A DNA stretch of 64,000 nt from Psychroserpens luteus (GCF_015319355.1 NZ_JADILU010000002.1:558001-622000); one strand, 5' to 3'; numbered from the stretch's first letter, positions 9,374-17,560 are shown. Notes: generated by a model not told the origin, from the letters alone. Numbers and translations are program-made.

Positions 9374-10069
9374 ATGAATTCTGAAGATATACATGAAAAA
9401 AGAGAATTAAGCAAAATAGGTCTATCAACTTATTTAGATGAAATAACATTAGCTCATCTAGATTCAATAACAGATAATTTAGTTAAAGAATTAGAGGCTA
9501 ATTTAGATGATTCATATAAAGAAATATATCAATCTCATTTAAATAATGAATATTACAACATTGAGGATACATACTACAAAGAAGAACAATTACTTGCTAT
9601 ACAAGAGATTAAAATAATTCATCTGTATAGGAATTTTGAAGTTATTATTAAAAAATTACTACGTGCTGCGTATAATATTGATATTTCGAAAATGTATAGA
9701 TGGAATAATATAGAAGTCTTTTTAAGTGAAAAAAAAATAGATTACAAGAATATTCCTCACTACGAAGAAGTCAATAATTTAAGATTAGTAAATAACCACT
9801 TAAAACATTGGGTCGAGGGAGAAAAGTCCAAAATAGATCATATTAGTGACTTTAGTGGAAATGAAATAAGGCAAATAGATTTATTGAATTTTTATAATAA
9901 TACAAAAGATAAACCCTTAAGATGGTTTTTTAATCTCAGGGAAAAAATTTATGATAATTTATATGTTTTTGATGAAGATAGAATAAATAATATATCAGAA
10001 CACTTTGCTCTGAGGATGGATAGAGATACTGCCAACAAGTTTATAAAAAATCTGTTAGAAAAATATTGA
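9374..10069 (+). CDS. Hypothetical helical protein, possible HEPN-type domain
   Basis: The 231-residue protein is soluble, strongly charged and predicted from composition to be mostly helical. I do not recognise the family with confidence. Residues 137-142 read RLVNNH, inside LRLVNNHLKHW, which fits the R-x4-6-H pattern and helical context of HEPN ribonuclease domains. A preceding helix with IHLYRNFEVIIKKLL near 82-96 is also like the first HEPN helices. The assignment rests on this motif alone. It is 172 bases upstream of the NERD gene, in the same orientation, in an A/T-rich accessory-looking stretch bounded by R1 and R2 repeats. Confidence 0.5.
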   Translation: MNSEDIHEKRELSKIGLSTYLDEITLAHLDSITDNLVKELEANLDDSYKEIYQSHLNNEYYNIEDTYYKEEQLLAIQEIKIIHLYRNFEVIIKKLLRAAYNIDISKMYRWNNIEVFLSEKKIDYKNIPHYEEVNNLRLVNNHLKHWVEGEKSKIDHISDFSGNEIRQIDLLNFYNNTKDKPLRWFFNLREKIYDNLYVFDEDRINNISEHFALRMDRDTANKFIKNLLEKY

Positions 10070-10241
10070 TAATATTGTTTATTTTCTATCGACCTCATAA
10101 AATTTTGGCTAAAACAATAGGAGAGAGGAACGTAATATTTTAGACTTTATAAATGCAATTTCCTAATCGCTGTTTCTTTTTGCTACCTTAGGATATATAT
10201 TAATTAACCATAAACGAACACTTTATCAGCTATTTTGATTC

Positions 10242-11318
10242 ATGACTGTTGTCCTTGGCCAAATAGAATCTTTAATAAGGATTAGAAAAACCTTAGATCA
10301 AGAAGGAATCACTAGATTTAATTCTATAGGTGATATTAACAAATTTATTAAAAATTATAACATCGAAAAAGAGGACGCTTTCTTTAAAATTCAAAATGAC
10401 GTTGATCTTGAAATAGATGTCTTACAAGCTGAATGGCATGAATTGCAAAAGGAATATGACACTTTACAGTCAAATGCAATAACAACACTAGAAGATAGAA
10501 TAAGCAAACTAAATACCAAATGTGTTTCTATAGGAACAACTACTGCAAAAAATGTATTTATAGAAGTAGCAAACTGGTATCGATTGCTGTTCTTTATACC
10601 AATAAAGTTTCTTTTAGAGAAAAATTTCAATAGACTCATTAGTTGGAAGACTAATAAAAAAGGAGGGATTCTAAAATCTAAAATAAAAGTAATAAAGGCA
10701 AAAATGCCAAATAGGCAAGTAACTATTTCAAAACGTTTCACCAAAAAACTTAATGAACTTGAGCATATAAAGGAAGTCGCCTGTTCATTAAACTCACTAA
10801 TTGCAGGAGCAATTGGTGAAAAATTAGTAGAAAAAGAGCTAAAAAAATTACCTGATACACATGTACTATTCAATGACTTTTCTTTAAAATTCAATGAACC
10901 AATTTACAATAGACGTGAGAATGACCATATATACAGTATTCAAATCGATCATCTATTAGTTAGCAGAGCTGGTATTTTTATTATAGAAACAAAGAACTGG
11001 AGTAAAGCATCGATTGCGAGGTCAGATATGAGATCACCAGTTAGTCAAATACGAAGGGCAAGTTTTGCGCTTTTTGTTATTCTGAATAGCAACAATTCTG
11101 AAGAGAACAGTTTTCTCAATAAGCATCATTGGGGAGATAGGAAATTACAAATAAGAAATCTTATTGTAATGATTAATAATAAACCAAAGGAAGAGTTCAA
11201 ATTTGTAACTGTAAAAGTATTAAATGAGTTAAACGATTTCATAAACTATTTTGAGCCTATATATGATGAATCAGAAGTTGAAAGTATTGTTCAACATTTA
11301 AAAAACATTAAAAATTAA
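10242..11318 (+). CDS. NERD domain protein (nuclease-related)
   Basis: The 358-residue protein has a charged helical N-terminal half (coiled-coil tendency near residues 45-95) with a hydrophobic patch at about 112-126 that may touch the membrane. Residues 185-300 match the NERD domain, a PD-(D/E)xK-like fold: GAIGEKLVEKEL with Glu193, QIDHLLV with Asp236, and FIIETKNW with Glu249 and Lys251. These give the full E/D-ExK catalytic set. NERD proteins are found in mobile elements and defence settings and are suspected DNases; the substrate is unknown. The first ATG lies shortly after an A/T-rich leader. Confidence 0.82.
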   Translation: MTVVLGQIESLIRIRKTLDQEGITRFNSIGDINKFIKNYNIEKEDAFFKIQNDVDLEIDVLQAEWHELQKEYDTLQSNAITTLEDRISKLNTKCVSIGTTTAKNVFIEVANWYRLLFFIPIKFLLEKNFNRLISWKTNKKGGILKSKIKVIKAKMPNRQVTISKRFTKKLNELEHIKEVACSLNSLIAGAIGEKLVEKELKKLPDTHVLFNDFSLKFNEPIYNRRENDHIYSIQIDHLLVSRAGIFIIETKNWSKASIARSDMRSPVSQIRRASFALFVILNSNNSEENSFLNKHHWGDRKLQIRNLIVMINNKPKEEFKFVTVKVLNELNDFINYFEPIYDESEVESIVQHLKNIKN

Positions 11319-11454
11319 AGCATCCTGTGGTGGATTGGATTTGGATACAATTTTCAAAATTCTTAAAACAGTAACACGTGATAAATCGCATGTTTAAAAA
11401 TTAATTGCCATTGGTACAGAATATTTAAAATTTCAGAAGTATTAAAAGGCTTTC

Positions 11455-11777
11455 GTTTTCACAATTTACTTGTGCATAATTGTTACAGATATAAAACACT
11501 AATCACTATTACATAATTATCGATATGAGCCTAAAGGCGTCATATCTGCGACTATGTAAAATAAATAACAAACATTCAGTCTTAATTTGTCACAACTTAC
11601 TTGTACATAATCATTACAGATATAAAACACGTAAGTGTTATTATAAATGCAAATTTGAATTATGTTCAGAATTCTTGTATCAAAATAGAATGATCCTCAG
11701 GATCATCATATTTTAATAATATGTCAAATACCGCTAAAAAGCGCTATTACGCAAATTGTTGTAAAATGTACTATAAT
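11455..11777. repeat. Dispersed repeat R1, copy 2 with a partial internal duplication
   Basis: The unit CACAANTTACTTGTNCATAA followed by TACAGATATAAAACAC occurs twice (about 11460-11500 and 11590-11632) and matches 2718-2757. ATATGAGCC...GTCATATCTGCGA at 11523-11553 matches the middle of copy 1. 11721-11777 is the 57-base hairpin block shared with 2782-2838. No credible coding sequence is present. Confidence 0.65.
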
Positions 11778-11952
11778 TTATATTATGTAAAATAGAATTA
11801 TTTGAGTTGAAACCAACATTCCCTCTTTAGTAATAATTATGATGTTTTAATGAATTGAATATTCCGGACAATCATGCGTAAATTTTTAAATACGCGATTT
11901 ATAGAGATTGGAAATTTTAGAATTCATATAATGTGTTTAATTATAAATGTAG

Positions 11953-11972
11953 ATTCCTGCTTTCACAGGAAT
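11953..11972. repeat. REP-like palindrome
   Basis: ATTCCTG / CAGGAAT form a perfect 7-base stem with the loop CTTTCA, in the context AGATTCCTGCTTTCACAGGA. Palindromes of the type GATTCCTGC...GCAGGAATGA are widespread extragenic elements in many bacterial genomes. Only one copy was noticed here. The rest of 11778-12005 shows nothing else. Confidence 0.4.
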
Positions 11973-12005
11973 GATAAATTCATTTAAAATACATGTAGTT
12001 ATAAA

Positions 12006-12107
12006 TTACTTTTTTTTCTTCCGCATTTCAGCAAACAACTCTTTAAACAAACCACGAGCAATCAATATTTTCATAATCTCGTTTGTGCCTGCATAAATTA
12101 TAGTCAT
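12006..12107 (-). pseudogene. Remnant of an acyl-CoA dehydrogenase gene (3' end)
   Basis: Reading the minus strand gives 33 codons ending in a stop whose product matches the C-terminus of the intact acyl-CoA dehydrogenase at 14182-15381: IYAGTNEIMK, LIARGLFK and LFAEM are shared, differing at only a few positions before the tails diverge. Just upstream the frame meets a stop codon and the homology ends, so the first 92% of the gene is missing. It is therefore a truncated paralogue, left by a tandem duplication followed by deletion or by insertion of other DNA. It is 2.1 kb from the intact gene and has the same orientation. Confidence 0.85.
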
Positions 12108-12358
12108 TACATTTTAATCTATAGCATTGAATTAAAACAAAATAAGTCATTTGGAAAGTTACTAATTTCATTAGTGCAATGTCTTATGGACAATTTCAAA
12201 TTTCGGGTAGTTCTGGATTTGCATTAGGAAGTGCTCAAATGAAATTAGAAGAAACTATCAACATATTTGATACAGAAAATGACTATGGTAGTCATTTTAA
12301 ATCTTCTGCTAAAAAAGATAGTTCTAACATGACTCTAATAGAAATTATAAGAAAAAAT

Positions 12359-12386
12359 ACAGACCATTCATTTAAAAATGGTCTGT
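12359..12386 (-). terminator. Rho-independent terminator of the protease operon
   Basis: ACAGACCATT and AATGGTCTGT form a perfect 10-base stem with an 8-base loop. On the minus strand it is followed by ATTTTTTCTT, and it starts 8 bases after the stop codon of the 212-residue gene. Confidence 0.85.
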
Positions 12387-12393
12387 AAGCATT

Positions 12394-13032
12394 TTAATTA
12401 AGTAACTTTTTACCGGCTAATTGACTTCCATATTTTCTTTGGAATTCTATAGCATCTGCCTTTAAAATTCTTAAAAGCGTTTCATCATCTATAGCTTGCA
12501 TAACACTATTGTTTTTGTATGATGTGTAATTTTTTCCATTAATATTATATACCATCGTATTTAGATTTGGAACATATATAATTTTAAGAGTTTTGAAACC
12601 ATTTTGTTTGATATTGTTCGGTAATAAATTTAATTCATTGTGATATTGATGATTAATTAAATCTGTAACTTCATAACGTCCTTGCTTTATATTAGAGACT
12701 CCAATGGTTGTAACAACTTTATTGCCATTAACTAATGGTACAATCTTCTTAATTTCAGGTTTTAACAAACTATTAATTCCTTGTTGATTATAATTTAATA
12801 AAAGGTCAAAATTCATTTCTTGATATGAAATTGGTGAAGCCATTGATGCGCTTTTCACACTTGCAGCATCAATACCAAAATTAAAATCTTTTCCCGCTTT
12901 TGTTAAAATGTCCATAAGATCTGTTTTTCCCTTATTCACCGCATCTTGTATTGATGAGTTATCCTCCTGAGCGTTAGTAGCAACAGTAAAAACTATAGCT
13001 AAAATACTTATGTATGTTTTTAAATGTTTCAT
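12394..13032 (-). CDS. Secreted hypothetical protein, partner gene of the C70-like protease
   Basis: The 212-residue product has a Sec signal peptide with probable cleavage after TNAQ (residue 21), a charged linker, and a soluble domain of about 180 residues. I do not recognise the domain. It lacks cysteines in the mature part and ends in a lysine-rich tail, without a type IX sorting domain. It lies 23 bases downstream of the papain-like protease gene, in the same operon and before a strong terminator. Such a pairing suggests a substrate, chaperone or inhibitor of the protease, which is inference from position only. Confidence 0.65.
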   Translation of the reverse strand: MKHLKTYISILAIVFTVATNAQEDNSSIQDAVNKGKTDLMDILTKAGKDFNFGIDAASVKSASMASPISYQEMNFDLLLNYNQQGINSLLKPEIKKIVPLVNGNKVVTTIGVSNIKQGRYEVTDLINHQYHNELNLLPNNIKQNGFKTLKIIYVPNLNTMVYNINGKNYTSYKNNSVMQAIDDETLLRILKADAIEFQRKYGSQLAGKKLLN

Positions 13033-13055
13033 TATTTCTATATTATAAAGTTAAA

Positions 13056-13649
13056 CTATTTTTTACTTGTAGCATACCACGTTTTCCAATGAGTACTAGA
13101 ACCTGCAGGATTAACATATTCATCGTAGGTAATTAATCGCTCTGAGCCTACACAAGGTGACCAAGGATCATTTAATACAACATAGTTTGTGGTACCAACG
13201 GTAACATAACCCTTAATAACAACGACATGACCAACAACTCCTGAAGTTCCATAAGCATATCCCAGTACATCTTTAGAACAGTATATGCTTTTTCTAAGCT
13301 TAGTAAGACTTAAAGCGTCATCTACTGCAGTAAAGTTTACTCCCGCAAAATCCAATTCTAACCAACCAGGATTATTACAGTCGTTAGTTTTTGGACACGA
13401 TTCTCCATCATTTTGAAAATCACAACAATTTGTCTTTCCAAATCTATGATTTGCTAAATCGCATTGTGATACAATTTGCCCTTCATTTTGAGCGATCATT
13501 TGTGTTACTGCTGCCCAACACCAATTGTTTGTTTCTTGTGGTCTTAACGTATTGTTTACGCTTCCTATTGTCGTACTTGGTGTGCAACAACTTTGAACCA
13601 GAAACAATACAACTACTACTTTTGCAATTACTAAAATATTTGTTTTCAT
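13056..13649 (-). CDS. Papain-like cysteine protease lipoprotein (C70/AvrRpt2-like)
   Basis: The 197-residue protein has a lipoprotein-type signal (VQSC, acylated Cys21). The mature domain carries the papain-fold motif PQETNNWCWAA: Gln38 as oxyanion residue and Cys44 as nucleophile. GHVVV supplies His141, and VLNDPW supplies Asn160/Asp161 as the third catalytic residue. The WCWAA motif is typical of the C70 (AvrRpt2-type) and C39-like families. Between Cys63 and Cys124 lie six further cysteines, which suggests disulfides outside the cytoplasm. Outer-membrane or periplasmic location is expected. It is the first gene of a two-gene operon. Targets are unknown; bacterial competition, protein processing or scavenging are possible. 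Confidence 0.78.
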   Translation of the reverse strand: MKTNILVIAKVVVVLFLVQSCCTPSTTIGSVNNTLRPQETNNWCWAAVTQMIAQNEGQIVSQCDLANHRFGKTNCCDFQNDGESCPKTNDCNNPGWLELDFAGVNFTAVDDALSLTKLRKSIYCSKDVLGYAYGTSGVVGHVVVIKGYVTVGTTNYVVLNDPWSPCVGSERLITYDEYVNPAGSSTHWKTWYATSKK

Positions 13650-14181
13650 ATTAGATTGATTTTCGCCTACTTATTTTAAGCGTTTCGGTTTCGTTTATGT
13701 CTCGATAAGTAAAAAAAGAACTGCATTAAAAATGAAATCAAAACACGAGTTCAAATTCTATAAATAGTGCTGTCATTTTTATCTTTGAAACAAAATTATA
13801 TAAAAGTAAATTTAGAATTGCAAGGGTATATCCTAATTACATAAAGGTAAAACACCTATTTTTACTACATGTGTTTTACAATTATTACGTGTGAATTTTA
13901 GAACTGAACTAGTCACTAGTTGCTAGTATTAAGTAAAAAAAGCACAGAGTGTCTCGCCAAAAGATTCTAAATTTAAGTTTTTAAAAGCCCATTATGGATT
14001 CGTGGCACATTTCCGAAGAAAGAATATTCTTATTCGTATTTTAAAATTAACGTTTTTAAAGCCCTTACGTTTTCAGAATTAAACTTGTTCAAGAGCATAA
14101 TGCTTGTTAGTATAATTTTTTTTAGAATTGGTGTAGTTACCATTTAAAAGAGTTCGGTTCTAATTTAATTAGTGTGTTTTT
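13650..14181. other. Intergenic region upstream of the protease operon
   Basis: No gene is visible. AACTAGT-C-ACTAGTT at 13907-13921 is a perfect short palindrome, and TTTCCGAAG, a word over-represented across the window, occurs at 14010-14018. The protease operon promoter should lie at the left end; no clear TAnnTTTG was fixed. Confidence 0.4.
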
Positions 14182-15381
14182 TCAGGATTGTTTTTTCTGT
14201 GCTTTCATCTCAGCAAATAACGCTTTAAACAATCCGCGAGCAATTAATACTTTCATGATTTCGTTGGTGCCTGCATAAATTCTGGCAACGCGATTATCTG
14301 CATACATTCTTGCAATTGGATAATCCCAGATATAACCATAACCTCCAAATAACTGAAGACATTCATCAACGACTTTTCCATGCATTTCTGTAGCAGAATA
14401 TTTCGCCATCGAAGCACTTTCCGCAGTCAATTTATGATCAGATAATAATTGTGTACAGCGATCTAAAAACGTCTGATGTATTTGTAATTGCGTCGCACAT
14501 TCAGCCAATTTAAATTGTGTGTTTTGAAATCCAGCAATGGGTTGATCAAAAGCGGTTCTTGTAGATGTATAAGCAATCGTTTTTTCTATAGCACCTTCTG
14601 CTCCACCAATAGCGTTAAGTCCTACAGTTAGACGTTCTCTGGCTAATTCGGTCATCATAATTTTGAAGCCTTGACCTTCTTTTCCTAATAAATTTTCCTT
14701 CGGAACTTTGACATTATCAAAAAATAATTCACAGGTATCCTGAGCTTTCATACCGATTTTCTTGAACGGAATTCCCTTATCAAAACCATCATAAGCGCTT
14801 TCCATAATTAATAAAGAAACCCCTTCTCCATCTGTGCCAACATTTGTTTTTACTGCAACGATAGACATATCACTCATATAACCATTGGTGATAAAGGTTT
14901 TTTGTCCGTTGACTAAATAATGATCGCCTTTATCTACTGCACTTGTTTTGATGGCTTTAAGATCACTACCACAGTTGGGCTCAGTCATACCTATGGATGT
15001 GATCATTTTTCCAGTTGCCATTTGCGGAAGATATTTTTCCTTTTGAGCTTCGGTTCCATATTTTAAGAGATATGGTGCAACAATATCTGAGTGCAATGAA
15101 AATCCGACTCCAGTAATCCCTTCTCTTCCCAACTCTTCAATAAATAAAGCGCTAAAACTAAAATCTAAACCACTGCCTCCATAGTGTTCTGGCATATCAA
15201 TACAGAGTAAACCTAATGCTCCAGCACGTTGCCAGATTTCTCGGGAAACCATACCATTTTTTTCCCATTCGTCTAATTGATCCATAATTTCATTCTTGAT
15301 GAAATCCTGAATCATTTCTTGCATCATTTTATGTTCTTCAGATGCGTAAATATCGCGTGATAATAGGACGTTTTGTAACAT
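14182..15381 (-). CDS. Acyl-CoA dehydrogenase, long-chain/isovaleryl type
   Basis: The 399-residue flavoprotein has the three family domains: helical N-terminus (about 1-125), beta domain (about 126-240) with the FAD/substrate motif MTEPNCGSD near 132-140, and C-terminal helical domain with GGYGY near 346-350. The usual short/medium-chain catalytic Glu position (YEGT) is Ala370 in IYAGTNEI. A Glu in the helix-G motif ARERL (Glu249) can take over, as in long-chain and isovaleryl-CoA dehydrogenases. It oxidises acyl-CoA to the 2-enoyl form in beta-oxidation or branched-chain amino acid breakdown, feeding electrons to ETF. A broken copy of its 3' end lies at 12006-12107. Confidence 0.9.
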   Translation of the reverse strand: MLQNVLLSRDIYASEEHKMMQEMIQDFIKNEIMDQLDEWEKNGMVSREIWQRAGALGLLCIDMPEHYGGSGLDFSFSALFIEELGREGITGVGFSLHSDIVAPYLLKYGTEAQKEKYLPQMATGKMITSIGMTEPNCGSDLKAIKTSAVDKGDHYLVNGQKTFITNGYMSDMSIVAVKTNVGTDGEGVSLLIMESAYDGFDKGIPFKKIGMKAQDTCELFFDNVKVPKENLLGKEGQGFKIMMTELARERLTVGLNAIGGAEGAIEKTIAYTSTRTAFDQPIAGFQNTQFKLAECATQLQIHQTFLDRCTQLLSDHKLTAESASMAKYSATEMHGKVVDECLQLFGGYGYIWDYPIARMYADNRVARIYAGTNEIMKVLIARGLFKALFAEMKAQKKQS

Positions 15382-15540
15382 GTCGATTTAGGTTTTGATT
15401 CTTACTAAGTTAAGTTATACTGATTACTTTCTCTAAGGTATAAAAAAACAGATGAGTTTATAGGTTTTAAAGGTTAAGATTAGGTTCCCTCCTTTTCTAA
15501 ACCACTCCACGCTCCTACTTGATAACAATAACTTAAATAA

Positions 15541-15566
15541 GAAAATCCCGCAATTGCGGGATTTTC
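15541..15566 (-). terminator. Bidirectional-type hairpin terminator after csbD-like gene
   Basis: A perfect 26-base palindrome made of two arms GAAAATCCCGCAA and TTGCGGGATTTTC, with A/T-rich flanks. It lies 57 bases after the CsbD stop codon on the minus strand and 160 bases upstream of the acyl-CoA dehydrogenase start. Confidence 0.8.
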
Positions 15567-15623
15567 ACTTTCACTAAATTTTCACTAAACTATTACTAAC
15601 TAATACTAATCAATGGTAACTGA

Positions 15624-15824
15624 CTAAAACTTTAAATCGTTAAGAAAGTTATTTACCTTTTCCTTAGATTCTCCAGTACGTTTTTGAATTCTTCCTAAGA
15701 TCTCATCTTCTTTTCCTTCAGCGTAATCTAGATCGTCATCAGTAAGGTCTCCCCATTTTTGTTTTAATTTTCCTTTAGCAATATTCCAATTGCCTTTTGC
15801 TTTATCTTGCCATGGTTTAGACAT
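15624..15824 (-). CDS. CsbD family stress protein
   Basis: The 66-residue, highly charged protein starts MSKPWQDKAKGNW and contains the CsbD pattern of K-G-K-L-K-Q-K-W-G-D-L-T-D-D-D-L near residues 17-32 followed by an acidic helix. CsbD-like proteins are small, hydrophilic, general-stress proteins of unknown molecular role, induced by salt, starvation or alkaline stress in several phyla. Length and sequence match the family fully. It is a single-gene unit with its own hairpin terminator downstream. Confidence 0.9.
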   Translation of the reverse strand: MSKPWQDKAKGNWNIAKGKLKQKWGDLTDDDLDYAEGKEDEILGRIQKRTGESKEKVNNFLNDLKF

Positions 15825-16048
15825 AATTTTTGAGTTTTAATTTGTTGCTGTAAATCACTATTGATTTACTATTGTAAAATTAAAACAACACAACTTAGAT
15901 CATTATCTTAATCTATTTTTAAATTAACTCAAATGCTTTTGAAGTGTTAAAGGAATATTAAATACACAGTATTCTTATGATTTTATTAACAAATAGTAAG
16001 TTTTTGCATTAAAACTTTGTGATATTAATTAAATTATATACATTTACA

Positions 16049-16136
16049 GTATCATAATTGGGGTGCTTAAGTTAAACAGCTGAGAGAAACCCATTGTACT
16101 TCGAAGGATAATGCTAACGAACGGAATTTATGATAC
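16049..16136 (+). ncRNA. TPP riboswitch (THI element), orphan
   Basis: The conserved core of the thiamin pyrophosphate aptamer is present in order: GGGGTGC at 16060-16066, GCTGAGA at 16079-16085, ACCC at 16089-16092, GGATAATGC at 16106-16114 and AACGAACGGAA at 16116-16126. The P1 stem is formed by GTATCATAATT (16049-16059) and AATTTATGATAC (16125-16136), complementary with a single bulge. In Bacteroidota such elements precede thiamin synthesis or transport genes. Here the plus strand downstream has none; the next gene is on the other strand. The element is either a relic or controls an RNA running antisense to the DUF5995 gene. Confidence 0.9.
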
Positions 16137-16183
16137 CAAAGGGAATCAAGGCTTAAAAAATCTTCATTCCCTTTGTTCCTTTA
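16137..16183 (+). terminator. Expression-platform terminator of the TPP riboswitch
   Basis: CAAAGGGAAT (16137-16146) and ATTCCCTTTG (16166-16175) form a perfect 10-base stem directly abutting P1, followed by TTCCTTTATA. It follows the aptamer immediately, as in riboswitches acting by attenuation. Confidence 0.8.
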
Positions 16184-16255
16184 TACAAGTTATTGTAACT
16201 AGTTTTTGCCATTAAAACTTGATGTAGATACTAGTTTTTTAGAGGTCTTAAAGTT

Positions 16256-17011
16256 CTAATCTGCTTTCAGTTTTGATATAATGCGTCCCACATCTTTAGA
16301 TTCAAACCTTCCAATGGTTTTAAGTGAAAATCGAATCAATCTCGATTTTGGAGACTTAATGAATTTACTAATTTCTAAGATCACGTTATCTAAGGTATTT
16401 ACAGCTTCAGGTTGATGGTCTTGCCCAAGACTCCATAACAGATTCGCATGATACCAGGATTGTTGACGTGCTTTACGCATACTAAAGTCAATCACTTTTT
16501 CGTCTGAATTTTGCCCAGCCATATCTAATAAAAAAAGCATTGGTGATACGCGACTTAATCGGTCTTGAACTTCATTGACAATACTAAAAAGAATAGCATT
16601 CACTTTATCAAAGTCGTTTTTAACCATTTGAATATCTCTTCCCTCCATAACATTGCTGGTCGCAATAGCTAAATCAAGATTTATATGAGTATTCATACCC
16701 ATCATAATATGTTGTAAAATAGTTAACGACTCGTCTTTATTTGTAAAAGCAAACAGCCATGATTTACTTATTGGAGCATTGTTTTGATGTAAATCATAGG
16801 CTTCTAGATATAAATTGGCAAATGCAACATCCAACTGCTCTAAGAGTTCATTATTTTCAAAACCTCCTCGCTGCACTTCCTTAAGAATTTCTGCTGTGGT
16901 TCTTCGGTATACATAAGCAAAGAGTCCAAGGCGATTATTAGTAATGATTGCATTTTCTATAATGCTATCTAACTGATTAATAACTTCTTGTATGGTGGTT
17001 GCTCGACTCAT
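16256..17011 (-). CDS. DUF5995 family protein
   Basis: The roughly 251-residue protein fits the DUF5995 family: an N-terminal RATTIQEV segment, RGGF and FENNELLEQLD near the first third, and the characteristic HIMMGMNTHINLDLAI in the middle, an Asn/His-rich helix that suggests a metal or heme-like site. It is predicted helical and cytoplasmic. Members are widespread in Bacteroidota and their function is unknown. The open frame begins at a GTG (17020), but the ATG at 17011 (MSRATT) matches the family start better. Its 3' end faces the orphan TPP riboswitch, 73 bases away. Confidence 0.82.
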   Translation of the reverse strand: MSRATTIQEVINQLDSIIENAIITNNRLGLFAYVYRRTTAEILKEVQRGGFENNELLEQLDVAFANLYLEAYDLHQNNAPISKSWLFAFTNKDESLTILQHIMMGMNTHINLDLAIATSNVMEGRDIQMVKNDFDKVNAILFSIVNEVQDRLSRVSPMLFLLDMAGQNSDEKVIDFSMRKARQQSWYHANLLWSLGQDHQPEAVNTLDNVILEISKFIKSPKSRLIRFSLKTIGRFESKDVGRIISKLKAD

Positions 17012-17135
17012 GTAGAACACTAAAATACAAAATTATCGCCATAGAATGCATTAATGTGACAGATGAATTTACTTTGATAGGATGCTATTTGTTTTTTTCT
17101 GAAATATGAAACGTCACAACAATTGAGCAAGACAA

Positions 17136-17489
17136 TTAATCTTCTTCCTTGACATGTAAGATATGTAATAATCGATGTGCAATTGGCGCAAAAATAACTG
17201 CGACTGTACTTAGAAAAGCAATTCCGCTAAAAAGTGCATAAAACGAAGCGAATAATTTAGCGTTATCTGTTGGCATTGGATCCACAGGTCCCATTCCTGT
17301 TAAAATTAATGAAGCATTATAAAACGCATCTACCCAAGAAATGTTGGCATAATGATGATAACCAACAGTGCCTATTCCCAATGAGAATGCAATTAAAACA
17401 ATGGAAAACAAGAAATACTTGAGCACTCTTAAAAGGAACTTTTTAAAAGGTAAGATTTGATCACTTCTATGTTCTAGTTCAGATTTCAT
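17136..17489 (-). CDS. Small channel-like membrane protein with altered pore motif
   Basis: The 117-residue protein has two transmembrane helices (about 22-45 and 78-102). They flank a re-entrant-like segment VDAFYNASLILTGMGPVD, which resembles the pore helix and filter of two-helix potassium channels (DALYFSVVTLTTVGYGD-type). The usual TVGYGD filter is replaced by TGMGPVD. Related flavobacterial proteins are sometimes called two-pore-domain potassium channels. Ion selectivity cannot be inferred, and it may not conduct at all. It follows the gene at 17588-18112 in the same direction but a terminator separates them. Confidence 0.65.
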   Translation of the reverse strand: MKSELEHRSDQILPFKKFLLRVLKYFLFSIVLIAFSLGIGTVGYHHYANISWVDAFYNASLILTGMGPVDPMPTDNAKLFASFYALFSGIAFLSTVAVIFAPIAHRLLHILHVKEED

Positions 17490-17538
17490 TTTGGGCTACT
17501 ATTTTAATAAAGGTAATTTAATAATAGCAACAAAAAAA

Positions 17539-17560
17539 GCAACATCAATTATGATGCTGC
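17539..17560 (-). terminator. Terminator after the secreted 174-residue gene
   Basis: On the minus strand GCAGCATCA / TGATGTTGC forms a 9-base stem with one mismatch around a 4-base loop, followed directly by TTTTTTTG. Confidence 0.75.

Noticed and set aside
11525-11716. Open frame of 63 codons on the plus strand
   Set aside because: It lies wholly within the R1 repeat region and its composition (many Cys, Tyr, His) is not protein-like.
12179-12388. Open frame of 69 codons on the plus strand
   Set aside because: Its last ten codons are the terminator hairpin of the opposite gene, there is no family match, and it lies in a repeat- and remnant-rich gap.
13907-13921. Perfect palindrome AACTAGTCACTAGTT
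   Set aside because: Too short and A/T-rich to be assigned; it is far from any start codon.
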